Position numbers and translations under genes: made by a program. 9,734 nucleotides of DNA from Candidatus Omnitrophota bacterium. GTDB taxonomy: Bacteria; Omnitrophota; Gorgyraeia; Tantalellales; Tantalellaceae. Within the stretch, counting starts at the first letter, position 1, and each line of letters begins with the position of its first letter. The notes under the pieces are model-generated. The model was not told the origin of the DNA, searched no databases, and saw only the letters and a list, made by a program, of their open reading frames with translations. The stretch spans positions 1-9,734 of the forward strand of contig JAHIZQ010000183.1 in the NCBI GenBank assembly GCA_018814505.1, given 5' to 3'. This document shows, one piece after another, positions 1 through 6,699 of this stretch.

Positions 1-154
1 CTCCCTTCTGAAGTAATTTGAAAATATCGTAATACAATTGCAGTAAGGGACTGCCTTTTCGTCCCGAGAAAAAAGCTTTTGTCCGGTTAATAACCCCAAA
101 AAGGAAAGGAGAAAACATTAGGACAAAAATAAATTGTGCGATTTTTATATACAT
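1..154 (-). CDS. HyfC/NuoH-like membrane subunit, N-terminal fragment
   Basis: Only the first 51 codons are inside the window; the gene runs off the left edge. It starts with ATG two bases after the stop of the HyfB-like gene. The visible protein opens with a hydrophobic segment (about residues 5-21, ending FLFGVINR). It continues with GRKGSPLLQLYYDIFKLLQK (residues 31-50). That segment matches the start of the family containing HyfC/HycD, EchB and NuoH, where a first helix is followed by a conserved R/K-rich, G-R-x-G-x-P-L-x-Q-x-Y-x-D-x-x-K-L-L stretch. Family knowledge: this subunit anchors the hydrogenase or quinone-site arm to the membrane. Pairing with a HyfB-like subunit favours a group 4 [NiFe]-hydrogenase-type complex over respiratory complex I. 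The catalytic subunits are outside the window, so the enzyme type is inference. Confidence 0.85.
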   Translation of the reverse strand, partial: MYIKIAQFIFVLMFSPFLFGVINRTKAFFSGRKGSPLLQLYYDIFKLLQKG

Positions 155-156
155 TT

Positions 157-2133
157 TTATAGTTTCCAAATAAAAAGTGCGATAAGAGCGAAAAAAATAT
201 ATAAAATATAAAACCGTAACTGCCCATGTTGCACCCAGGTTAATTTTTCCGCTAGCCGATGAATAGACTTAATCATGGGACGAAATACCATTTCATTAAA
301 CAAATCAGAGGTTTCTGTCTTAAAACACGAACTGTCCGGGAAATATTCGCTAATTTTAACCCCATGTTTCTGAACCCGCAAAATACCTCTAAAAAAATCC
401 ACAATCGGCTGAACATATGACGACGCGGTATACTGCATAGATGGCTCAGGTTTCGCATATCCGCAATCCCAGGTAGAGACACGTTCTATGTTCCTTCCCT
501 TAAGAAACGTCTGGCGTAATACGGCTATCAACAAAACTCCGGCATAAAAAAACAACAACGCGATAACAATATATTTCAACGGAGTTATCGCGACGGATAT
601 CGTCGGCTCGATCATGCTAAGCGGCATGCCTGTAATATCAACAATGGGGTCGGCTAAAAAGGGTATGATAAACGGAGCGCCCAGACCTATAAACACGCAA
701 CTGCCGGCAAGAACCGCCATAGGAATCTTCATAAGGATTCCTGACTCCCGAGCTTTCTCGCAACACGCGCTTCTCGACTGTCCTAAAAAAATAATCCCAA
801 AAACTTTAGTAAAACAAACCGCGGCCAAACCTCCAATCAAAGCTAAAGACGCTATAACTCCCAGCGAAATAAAAACCACCGGCAGAATACCAAAAATGTT
901 TTTAAAAGAAGCCAAATAAATCAGAAACTCACTTATAAAACCATTTAGTGGAGGCAATCCGCAAATAGCGGCTGACCCGATCAGAAAACAAAATCCGGTA
1001 ACCGGCATTTTCTTTAACAATCCTCCCAAGACATCTATTTTTCGCGTACCGGTCTCTTGTAAAATAGCTCCCACCCCAAAAAAAAGAAGTCCCTTTAAAA
1101 AAGCATGATTAACAACATGCAACAACCCGCCGCCAAACCCCATAACCATTAAAACAAGATTATTGAGGCTCATTCCTAAAACCCCCAAACCAACACCTAG
1201 AGTTATTATTCCAACGTGTTCTATGCTTGAGTACGCGAGAAGCCTTTTAAAATCACGTTGGGCCAAAGCAAATAAAACTCCCAGAATCCCTGAGATAATT
1301 CCAATACCTATAAGCAGGTAGCCCCACCACACACACGGCACAAATAAAAAAGTTAAAATTCTCAATAACCCGTAAATCCCTAGCTTAATCATTACTCCGG
1401 ACATAACCGCCGACACATGACTCGGCGCCGCGGAATGCGCTTCGGGTAGCCAAATATGAACCGGCATAAACCCCGCTTTTATCCCAAACCCAATAACAGC
1501 TAAAATAAAAATTATTGAAGATATAAAACCCGGTACGACTATTTTCCATGCCGCGAAATCAAAGGAACCCGTGGTTTTACCCAACAATATAAACATAACC
1601 ATTAAAAAAAGCGTCCCGATATGCGTCGCGATCAAATAAATAAGTCCGGATTTAGCGGCTTCTTTTTTTTCTCCTCCAAACAATACGAGAAAAAAAGAAC
1701 TGATAGACATCATCTCCCACGCCGCCAAAAAAAGTACGGCATTGCGCGCGATCACGACAAGTCCCATGCTTGCAATAAGAAGATTAAAGAAAAACCATGT
1801 GCTCCCTACACTCCTCTTCGCGTAATAATGTTTTAAATACTCAAACCCATATAAAGCAGACAAAGCGGATAAAACAAAAATAGGAAACAAAAACCATACT
1901 CCTAAAGAATCCACCGCTACGGAAAATGAACCGTAAGGAACATGCCAGGGAATACTTACCTCCGCGGCACCGGGGTTACGATAAATAGCAAAAAGAGCCA
2001 TAAGCCCCATGACACAAGCAAACACGGAACCCATAGCTCCAATAAAGTTGGATAACTTATCAAAACGATTTAAGCATAACGCGCCTACGCCGCTTATTAT
2101 CAATATACTTAACGAATAAAGCACTATATTCAT
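157..2133 (-). CDS. hyfB: HyfB/HycC-like proton-translocating membrane subunit (hydrogenase-4 component B family)
   Basis: A 658-residue, almost wholly hydrophobic protein of the NuoL/M/N and Mrp antiporter-like family, of usual length for HyfB. Channel residues of this family are visible: E140 in AAWEMMS, K219 and H226 in GIKAGFMPVHIWLPEAH, K250, H306 in SSIEHVG, and K347 in VNHAFLKGLLF. The C-terminal part has the HyfB/HycC-type TWDCGYAKPEPSMQYTASS stretch (554-572) and a last helix after VQHGQLRFYILY (634-645). These argue for the hydrogenase-4/formate hydrogenlyase branch rather than NuoL. Its role would be ion translocation coupled to hydrogenase or ferredoxin/formate oxidation. The ATG start has only a weak GGGAAAA tract upstream, which suggests coupling to the regulator gene 32 bases before it. 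The HyfC-like gene follows after two bases. The catalytic hydrogenase subunits are not seen, so a hydrogenase-less relative of the complex remains possible. Confidence 0.9.
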   Translation of the reverse strand: MNIVLYSLSILIISGVGALCLNRFDKLSNFIGAMGSVFACVMGLMALFAIYRNPGAAEVSIPWHVPYGSFSVAVDSLGVWFLFPIFVLSALSALYGFEYLKHYYAKRSVGSTWFFFNLLIASMGLVVIARNAVLFLAAWEMMSISSFFLVLFGGEKKEAAKSGLIYLIATHIGTLFLMVMFILLGKTTGSFDFAAWKIVVPGFISSIIFILAVIGFGIKAGFMPVHIWLPEAHSAAPSHVSAVMSGVMIKLGIYGLLRILTFLFVPCVWWGYLLIGIGIISGILGVLFALAQRDFKRLLAYSSIEHVGIITLGVGLGVLGMSLNNLVLMVMGFGGGLLHVVNHAFLKGLLFFGVGAILQETGTRKIDVLGGLLKKMPVTGFCFLIGSAAICGLPPLNGFISEFLIYLASFKNIFGILPVVFISLGVIASLALIGGLAAVCFTKVFGIIFLGQSRSACCEKARESGILMKIPMAVLAGSCVFIGLGAPFIIPFLADPIVDITGMPLSMIEPTISVAITPLKYIVIALLFFYAGVLLIAVLRQTFLKGRNIERVSTWDCGYAKPEPSMQYTASSYVQPIVDFFRGILRVQKHGVKISEYFPDSSCFKTETSDLFNEMVFRPMIKSIHRLAEKLTWVQHGQLRFYILYIFFALIALFIWKL

Positions 2134-2165
2134 GGAATTTTTATTTTCCCACTAAACTTTTAAAT

Positions 2166-2843
2166 TTACTTATTCAAGAATTGTTCAGCTTTTTCAATTT
2201 CGCTCAAAATAACCTCTCTCGACTTTTGACGTACAAGAATTTCTTTTACATCCGTATTTTTAAGAACATAGGCAATCCTTGAAAGCATTTTGAGATGGCT
2301 TCTCACTGTCGGGCTTACCAAAGTAAACAGACAATTAACCGGTTTTCCGTCTATCGCGTCATAATCAATCGGTTTTTCCAAAAAACAAATCGAAACAATC
2401 GCATAAGGAATATGAACAACAACAGGATAACGCGCGTGAGGAATGGCAATACCGTCGCCCAATCCTGTCGACCCCAATTCTTCTCTTACGAGCATAGCAT
2501 TTAATAAATCTTCTTTTTTAACATCGTCAGGCAAGCTTAGAAGATCAATAACAGAACCTAACAAAGATTTTTTATCTTTTCCTTCGACACGATAGTAAAT
2601 TCCGCCCTTTTTAATCGTCTCCGTTAACGAAAACTCAGCGATATCATTCTCGTCGGCATCATGAAATATATTCTGAGAAATATTTATTTTCTGAGCCGTC
2701 ACCCAATCCAGTATCTCTATCCGATTAAACCTATACTGGTCATGAATTCGATAAAAAGGTATACTTTTTTGCTTTATCCAACGATATATAGTTCTTTCAG
2801 CAACATTCAATAATTTGGACAGATCTTTTACACTTAACTGCAC
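2166..2843 (-). CDS. Transcriptional regulator: helix-turn-helix domain fused to PTS EIIA (fructose/Ntr type)
   Basis: Start chosen at GTG 2843: GGAG lies six bases before it, and the protein then opens MQLSVKDLSKLLNVAERTIY, the usual opening of excisionase/MerR-type HTH_17 domains. A TTG four codons upstream (2855) is possible but would place the Shine-Dalgarno inside the gene. The product is 225 residues. Residues about 1-55 form the DNA-binding domain (TIYRWIKQ, then a wing with YRFNRIEILDW). Residues about 75-222 form a PTS EIIA type 2 domain with GLGDGIAIPHAR, in which H136 (this numbering) is the phosphorylatable histidine; a second conserved His follows in SHLKML. Family knowledge: EIIA-Ntr/fructose domains take phosphate from HPr-like proteins. 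No EIIB/EIIC sugar permease is nearby, so a signalling role is inferred: a phosphorylation-tuned regulator of the downstream hyf-like genes or of its own promoter. Confidence 0.88.
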   Translation of the reverse strand: MQLSVKDLSKLLNVAERTIYRWIKQKSIPFYRIHDQYRFNRIEILDWVTAQKINISQNIFHDADENDIAEFSLTETIKKGGIYYRVEGKDKKSLLGSVIDLLSLPDDVKKEDLLNAMLVREELGSTGLGDGIAIPHARYPVVVHIPYAIVSICFLEKPIDYDAIDGKPVNCLFTLVSPTVRSHLKMLSRIAYVLKNTDVKEILVRQKSREVILSEIEKAEQFLNK

Positions 2844-2897
2844 TTTTGTCTCCAAAATTTTTAATCACACTATTATTACTTCCCTACAATTGATAAG

Positions 2898-2914
2898 ATG
2901 CCATTGTATGACAT
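2898..2914 (-). repeat. Imperfect inverted repeat over the -10 box, possible operator
   Basis: ATGTCAT (2914-2908), ACA, then ATGGCAT (2904-2898): seven-base arms with one mismatch, covering the -10 hexamer and running to the predicted transcription start. Together with the repeat over the -35 box it makes the promoter look regulated. The binding protein is unknown. Confidence 0.35.
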
Positions 2915-2931
2915 CTACCTATATTTGTCAA
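2903..2931 (-). promoter_or_regulatory. sigma70-type promoter of the HTH-EIIA/hyf operon
   Basis: Reading the minus strand, a perfect -35 box TTGACA (2931-2926) is separated by exactly 17 bases from TACAAT (2908-2903), a five-of-six match to the -10 consensus. The predicted transcription start is near 2896, giving a leader of roughly 50 bases to the GTG start at 2843. No competing gene lies between. It is the best-formed promoter in the window. Confidence 0.75.
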
Positions 2932-2936
2932 CAAAT
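2923..2936 (-). repeat. Inverted repeat over the -35 box, possible operator
   Basis: ATTTGT (2936-2931), a two-base TG spacer, then ACAAAT (2928-2923) form a perfect 6-bp inverted repeat centred on the -35 box. An operator for a dimeric repressor or activator, possibly the HTH-EIIA protein itself, is inferred from position alone. Confidence 0.4.
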
Positions 2937-3258
2937 GTCCCATCAAGTCGCCACTAGTGCGGTACTTCCTTTGTTATAACGTTTAAAATAACCAGCTTTT
3001 GGAGCGGCGAAACGGCGGTAACAGTCCGGTGGATTGAATTGTTATAGATTGATTAAGTTATCGATATCCTGTTCCCAATTAACGGGGTTATTGAATATAT
3101 ATTCACGGATTGCGCTAAGAGAACGTTCGCTTCTAATAACGTGCTCGTAGAACGATCTCTGCCATATTTTACCGGAAATATCCAAATTATTTTGTTTAAT
3201 GTATTTAAGGTATTCCATGGTAGATTTTGATTTAAATGATCGAATAATTTGAGATACC

Positions 3259-3285
3259 GTAGGGGCGCCGCTTGCCTCGGCCCGT
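3259..3285 (+). repeat. REP-like element, inverted copy 2
   Basis: The plus strand here repeats copy 1 at 25 of 27 positions: GTAG, GGGCGC, the same CGCTTGCCT loop, then CGGCCC instead of GCGCCC. The two changed bases shorten the stem to 4 bp. The opposite orientation to copy 1 gives an inverted pair with about 130 bases between, like a BIME (paired REP) arrangement but inside a coding frame. On the minus strand it encodes RAEASGAPT (codons 103-111), a position where RAYT proteins vary. Confidence 0.6.
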
Positions 3286-3416
3286 TTATTGATAACAATA
3301 ATACCATGTAAATGATTAGGCATGATGATGTAATGTTCCAATTCAACATTATCATATTGATTTGGTATATTATTCCATTGTTTTTTAATAATTTTACCGA
3401 TAATTGATCATTCTAT

Positions 3417-3443
3417 ACGGGCGCAGGCAAGCGGCGCCCCTAC
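3417..3443 (-). repeat. REP-like element: GTAG plus 6-bp hairpin, copy 1
   Basis: On the minus strand GTAG (3443-3440) is directly followed by GGGCGC (3439-3434), a nine-base loop CGCTTGCCT, and GCGCCC (3424-3419), a perfect 6-bp GC stem. GTAG immediately 5' of a hairpin is the signature of REP sequences recognised by RAYT proteins. It is strikingly GC-rich within an AT-rich gene and is read in frame as VGAPLACAR (codons 50-58), just before the stop codon that breaks the gene. A second copy lies in the opposite orientation about 130 bases away. Confidence 0.6.
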
Positions 3444-3648
3444 GTCATTTTTATATTCTCCAAATATATTTTCCCGGTTCTTTGAACACATTGTCACATA
3501 ATAATACCCATTATTGGAATAATCGTAATTTTTTAATCGGGTTTGTTTTCTGGTTAATAATTTTTGCATTTTATTTTTATATTCTAACATTCAATAAACG
3601 AAAGTTATTGTTCGTTTCGACTATTAAAAAAATTTTAACATGTCTCGC

Positions 3649-3673
3649 AAAAAAGAGCAATGAATTCTCTTTT
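3649..3673 (-). terminator. AT-rich hairpin with T tract, possible terminator after the tonB-like gene
   Basis: On the minus strand AAAAGAG (3673-3667), a nine-base loop, and CTCTTTT (3657-3651) form a perfect 7-bp stem that runs into two more T residues. It sits about 90 bases after the tonB-like stop and before the RAYT gene. The stem is A-U rich, hence weak, and it is symmetric, so it could act in either direction. Confidence 0.3.
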
Positions 3674-3765
3674 GTTTTATATTACATTTTTTCGCCAATG
3701 ACCCATAATGGCAGTTAACGCGCATTTCGTATAATCAGGGGGTTTTATGTATCGAAAGGCGTCCG

Positions 3766-4362
3766 CTATTTAAACTGAATGGTAAGCGAAAAATTCATTG
3801 GGTGCGCGCCCATTTCTTTTGGAAACGGCGGAAAAGGTTGCGCTTCCCGAAGACCTTTTTCAGCTTTTATTTTTAAGGCACTTCCTATAACATTTGAATC
3901 AATCGTCTGAATCCTGCCGTCAGGAGCAAGAGTGAAACTAAGAGTAACTATTCCTTCCTCTTGCCTGTACAAATTCCCATGTATTTTTGCTCTCACTCTT
4001 TCACGTACAAGATTAAAGTATTCAAGGAATGCTTCCTGATTAACTGAAAACACTTTTTCCTCGCGCTTTAACGAATCTTTCTTAGATTCGGCTTCCTCAG
4101 GAAGAATGTTTTCCATGGAAGAGATATCTTCCGGCTGTAAAAATTCAGAATTTGTTCCCCCTGATTCTTTTTCAAAAGGTTCATTAGCATAAACTTCTTC
4201 TTTTTGAGCCACGTGCGCCTTTTCAATAACGATGTAATTTAGTTCAATACTTTTAGTGACCTCAGGCTTATTATCCATAAAGGGTTTTAGCGTATACGGC
4301 GCGATAATCGCCGTATGCGCTAAAATAGATATACCCAAAGCTGTCTTAAATATACTGCTCAT
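3766..4362 (-). CDS. TonB-like energy transducer (TonB C-terminal domain protein)
   Basis: A 198-residue protein with one N-terminal membrane helix (about residues 7-25, ALGISILAHTAIIAPYTL). Ser12 and His16 are four residues apart, the spacing of the functionally important Ser/His pair in TonB. A charged linker rich in Glu and Lys (about 35-105) replaces the usual proline-rich spacer. The C-terminal domain (about 115-198) is TonB-like: VRERVRAKIHGNLY, GIVTLSFTLAPDGRIQ, PFPPFPKE, and a final strand. Role: couple inner-membrane proton motive force, through ExbB/ExbD encoded elsewhere, to an outer-membrane receptor. It lies 44 bases after the receptor gene, so it is probably the dedicated transducer of that receptor. 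The start is ATG; the nearest purine tract (GGGAGAAGG) is rather far upstream, so the ribosome site is weak and coupling to the receptor gene is plausible. Confidence 0.85.
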   Translation of the reverse strand: MSSIFKTALGISILAHTAIIAPYTLKPFMDNKPEVTKSIELNYIVIEKAHVAQKEEVYANEPFEKESGGTNSEFLQPEDISSMENILPEEAESKKDSLKREEKVFSVNQEAFLEYFNLVRERVRAKIHGNLYRQEEGIVTLSFTLAPDGRIQTIDSNVIGSALKIKAEKGLREAQPFPPFPKEMGAHPMNFSLTIQFK

Positions 4363-4406
4363 GACTTACTATTAATCCTTCTCCCCTCTTTGCGTAACGC
4401 AGACAC

Positions 4407-6428
4407 CTAAAACCTAACCTTTACTCCATAATTAAAAGCAATTCCCGGCGCCGGACTATAAGTCTTTGTCCCTGACGTGCTTTTATACCCATAACTGTTG
4501 TAAACATTATTAAAAAGGTTGTTAATATCAAAAAACACCGTTCCCCATTTTTTATCATAACTTATTCCCATGTCCACTACACTATACCCTTTAAGTGTAT
4601 CTTCATTTGCTGAATCCATATATGAACTGCCCGTCATCGTAACTTCTATATGCGCCTTAAACCCATAATCTGTTTTTACTTTAACACCAAAACCACCTTT
4701 GTGTATTGGAATATTAGTTAAATATTTACCGTCATAATCTCCGGCTGTATTCTTGGCGCTAGTATACGCGTAATTCCCAAAAATTGTTAAATTTTCAAAA
4801 AGCGCGGCAAAAAGCCCTGCTTCAACTCCTCTATGGGAAGTTTTTCCATAATTTTGATACATGCTATTGGCATAATCATACCAAATCTCGTTATCAAGAT
4901 CCATCCAATATAAACTTACGTTTCCGGTTAGTTTATCGTTAAAATCATGCCGAAGCCCCACCTCATAATTATCGGCTTTTTCAGGGTCAAGATCAGGATT
5001 TGAAGAACTACCATAAGTAAACATTTGAGCTATTGTCGGGCTTCTAAACGCCTGAGCATAATTCATATATATATTGGAGTTATCATAGTAAGAATATACC
5101 ACCCCGCATTTGGGAGTTAAATTTGTCATTTTCCGTTTTTTAGAATTTGACCCGCTTATTTTATCATCAAAATGAAATTCCAAATAATCGTACCTGAGCC
5201 CCGCTGTTATTTTTAGACAGTCAAAAACCGTAATCTCATCCTGTACATACGGCCCGACCTTATTTCTGTCAACATTATAGTCTAATCTGACACTGCTTCT
5301 TATCTGATTAGACGCGTTATATTCTTTATAGTCTACAATGTCTTTCTCAAGGTCAACTCCGCTGGTTAAAAAATGTTTCATGTTTAAAAAATTAAATTTA
5401 GCGTTTCCCCTAATTTCGCCGCCTAAAGTATCTTCATTATCAATCTGTTCCCTGGTTGAACTATAAGTAGCCCTGCTAGTATAAAACCCATTTTCATCAT
5501 CAAAACTATAATAAAAACTGCCTTTCGCATTAAAATCTTCGGCAAAATCCTTATAGTATGTTGCTCCTAACTCTAATTTTTCAACTTTTTTACTGTCATT
5601 TTCCGTCCCCGGACGCGCCTGACGTCTGTCATCTGCTACTTGGGATTCAGTCAAAGCCCAAGACCCGGATCCGTTTTTTTTCACATGGTAGCCTGCTGAA
5701 AAAACCAAATCTTGTTCATTATCTATTAAAAAATTAAGCTTTGTAAACAAATTCATATTCTCATAATCCGAATGTCGGCGAAATCCATCTGTTGACTTCA
5801 TATCCATATCCACATAACAGGCGACTTTTTCCATCCCCACGGACGTAGAAACTTTATAGTTTTGTGTGTTGAATGTTCCACTGGAAACACTAACTTCGCT
5901 TTCTGTGCCTGATTCGGGCATTTTAGTTATGATACTTATTACTCCTGCCATAGCATTGTCCCCATAAAGCGCGCTTGCCGGACCGCGCAGGATCTCTATC
6001 CTTTCAATGTTTTCCAACGATATTAAATCCCAATCCACAAGTTTATCTTTACCTTTATTCTGCGGAATTCCGTCAACAAGAACTAATTGATGAGTTGACA
6101 TCCCTCCCCAAAAGCCGCGCATATTAACTCTACCCGCAGTCCCCACCCCGGAAGCGTCATAAACATAAATGCCTTCTGAATTTCTCAATAAGTCCGGCAC
6201 ACTTTTCGCGCGAAGATCAGTAATTTCTTTTCGAGTTATAACTGTTACGGCGGATGAAACCTCTGATAAGTTTTCACCTGTTCTCGAAGAAGTTACAACT
6301 ATAGGGTCTAAAATCACTACACCGTTTTTGGAACTCTTTTCATTCTCGGCAAAAACCTCTCCAGTGTGAACAATATACGCGGAACAAAATCCAGCTAACA
6401 AAACTAAACTTAAAACTCTTTTTCTCAT
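4407..6428 (-). CDS. btuB: TonB-dependent outer-membrane receptor, probably for cobalamin/corrinoid (BtuB-like)
   Basis: Start chosen at ATG 6428, with AAAGGAG nine bases upstream; it gives a clear signal peptide (MRKRVLSLVLLAGFCSA to about VFA-27). The in-frame extension to 6542 would run through the riboswitch and is rejected. The product is 673 residues. A TonB-box-like DPIVVTSSR lies at 41-49. The plug domain spans about 55-170 with SVPDLLRNSEGIYV, VNMRGFWGG, LVLVDGIPQ and IERIEILRGPASALYGDNAM. The rest is a beta barrel with alternating strands, ending in aromatic Phe (GVKVRF), as outer-membrane proteins usually do. Length is typical for the family. Substrate assignment rests on the cobalamin riboswitch just upstream and the adjacent corrinoid transport and adenosylation genes, not on residues I can identify as ligand contacts. 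The tonB-like gene follows. Confidence 0.88.
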   Translation of the reverse strand: MRKRVLSLVLLAGFCSAYIVHTGEVFAENEKSSKNGVVILDPIVVTSSRTGENLSEVSSAVTVITRKEITDLRAKSVPDLLRNSEGIYVYDASGVGTAGRVNMRGFWGGMSTHQLVLVDGIPQNKGKDKLVDWDLISLENIERIEILRGPASALYGDNAMAGVISIITKMPESGTESEVSVSSGTFNTQNYKVSTSVGMEKVACYVDMDMKSTDGFRRHSDYENMNLFTKLNFLIDNEQDLVFSAGYHVKKNGSGSWALTESQVADDRRQARPGTENDSKKVEKLELGATYYKDFAEDFNAKGSFYYSFDDENGFYTSRATYSSTREQIDNEDTLGGEIRGNAKFNFLNMKHFLTSGVDLEKDIVDYKEYNASNQIRSSVRLDYNVDRNKVGPYVQDEITVFDCLKITAGLRYDYLEFHFDDKISGSNSKKRKMTNLTPKCGVVYSYYDNSNIYMNYAQAFRSPTIAQMFTYGSSSNPDLDPEKADNYEVGLRHDFNDKLTGNVSLYWMDLDNEIWYDYANSMYQNYGKTSHRGVEAGLFAALFENLTIFGNYAYTSAKNTAGDYDGKYLTNIPIHKGGFGVKVKTDYGFKAHIEVTMTGSSYMDSANEDTLKGYSVVDMGISYDKKWGTVFFDINNLFNNVYNSYGYKSTSGTKTYSPAPGIAFNYGVKVRF

Positions 6429-6471
6429 ACCTTTTTTCTCCTTTCTTTTCCCTCGAAAATACTTCCAAAAT

Positions 6472-6589
6472 AAGCAATCGACCGGACTACTCATTTCTCT
6501 GAGATTACCGTTGCGGGGCAGTAGAAGGAATCTCACCTTCACTTCCTTTACTTATCTGGTCTACTTTTTTTTACACAACTCAATCGCTT
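6472..6589 (-). promoter_or_regulatory. Cobalamin riboswitch in the receptor leader
   Basis: The minus strand carries the conserved core ACTGCCCCGCAACGGTAA (6522-6505). Before it is the hairpin GAAGG-TGAGATT-CCTTC (6540-6524), preceded by AAAGGAAG; after it, a CTCA-TGAG hairpin and a B12-box-like AGTCCGGTCGATTGC (6488-6474). A closing P1-type stem pairs AAGCGATTG (6589-6581) with CGATTGCTT (6480-6472), nine pairs including two G-U. At about 118 bases it is compact for the class. No hairpin with a U tract separates it from the Shine-Dalgarno at 6444-6438, so control of translation initiation seems more likely than termination (inference). Expected effect: bound adenosyl- or other cobalamin lowers receptor production. 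Confidence 0.88.
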
Positions 6590-6615
6590 TCTCCTCCCAA
6601 ACCTCCTTTCCATTG

Positions 6616-6647
6616 ATCAGATCGCAAAACAATAGCACTATCAGATC
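6616..6647 (-). repeat. Short direct repeat GATCTGAT in the receptor leader
   Basis: GATCTGAT occurs at 6647-6640 and 6623-6616, 24 bases apart start to start. A palindrome ATAGTGCTAT (6641-6632) overlaps the first copy and TGATCA (6619-6614) overlaps the second. The position between the possible -10 box and the riboswitch would suit a regulatory site in the leader. No function is shown. Confidence 0.25.
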
Positions 6648-6690
6648 AAAAAAACTCACTCAACCCCAGGCGATGTTGAAAAGCCGAATC

Positions 6691-6696
6691 ATTATA
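6691..6696 (-). promoter_or_regulatory. Possible -10 box for the receptor/tonB transcript
   Basis: A perfect TATAAT (6696-6691) lies about 100 bases upstream of the riboswitch, giving a predicted start near 6684. The sequence 17 bases further upstream (CACATA) is a poor -35 match, so this would be a weak or activator-dependent promoter, or chance in AT-rich DNA. Confidence 0.35.
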
Positions 6697-6699
6697 TCT

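Larger units (their letters stand above)
3042..3590 (-). pseudogene. REP-associated tyrosine transposase (RAYT, Y1_Tnp/IS200-like), interrupted by one in-frame stop
   Basis: One reading frame of 183 codons is interrupted only by a TGA at 3410-3408 (codon 61). Before it, residues 17-40 (RLKNYDYSNNGYYYVTMCSK and on) match the N-terminus of TnpA_REP proteins. After it, in the same frame, come the metal-binding HUH motif in YIIMPNHLHG (H93 and H95), then IIRSFKSKS, WQRSFYEHVIRSE, and the catalytic tyrosine Y164 in REYIFNNPVNW. All catalytic residues are present, so the coding sequence has decayed little. Family knowledge: RAYTs are single-copy, domesticated relatives of IS200/IS605 transposases that process REP hairpins. 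Translation of the second part alone could begin at TTG 3341, but that would lack the N-terminal strand. UGA is used as a normal stop elsewhere here, so read-through by recoding is unlikely. Two GC-rich REP-like repeats lie within the gene. Confidence 0.8.

Noticed and set aside
614..1836. Plus-strand open frames inside hyfB, and similar ones inside the receptor, ATPase, permease and binding-protein genes
   Set aside because: They are antisense shadows of well-supported minus-strand genes, with no recognisable domains or ribosome sites.
3001..3032. GC-rich patch after the RAYT gene with GGCG-AAAC-GGCG, considered as a flanking REP
   Set aside because: The repeats are direct, not inverted; no convincing hairpin or GTAG-plus-stem could be drawn, and it does not match the two internal repeats.
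3408..3410. UGA recoded as an amino acid, as in some candidate phyla
   Set aside because: UGA is the natural stop of the binding-protein, permease and ATPase genes, and tryptophan is encoded by UGG where checked; a point mutation explains the single case better.
3053..3718. Other open frames in both directions across the RAYT region containing RQAAPLR
   Set aside because: They are out-of-frame readings of the REP-like repeats and AT-rich flanks, with no protein-family features.
3690..3718. GCCA-TGGC hairpin after the tonB-like gene as a terminator
   Set aside because: The stem is only four pairs and on the transcribed strand it is followed by an A tract, not T.
6429..6542. N-terminal extension of the receptor frame beginning at 6542
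   Set aside because: It would translate the riboswitch core and place 38 residues ahead of a clean signal peptide; ATG 6428 has a good ribosome site.
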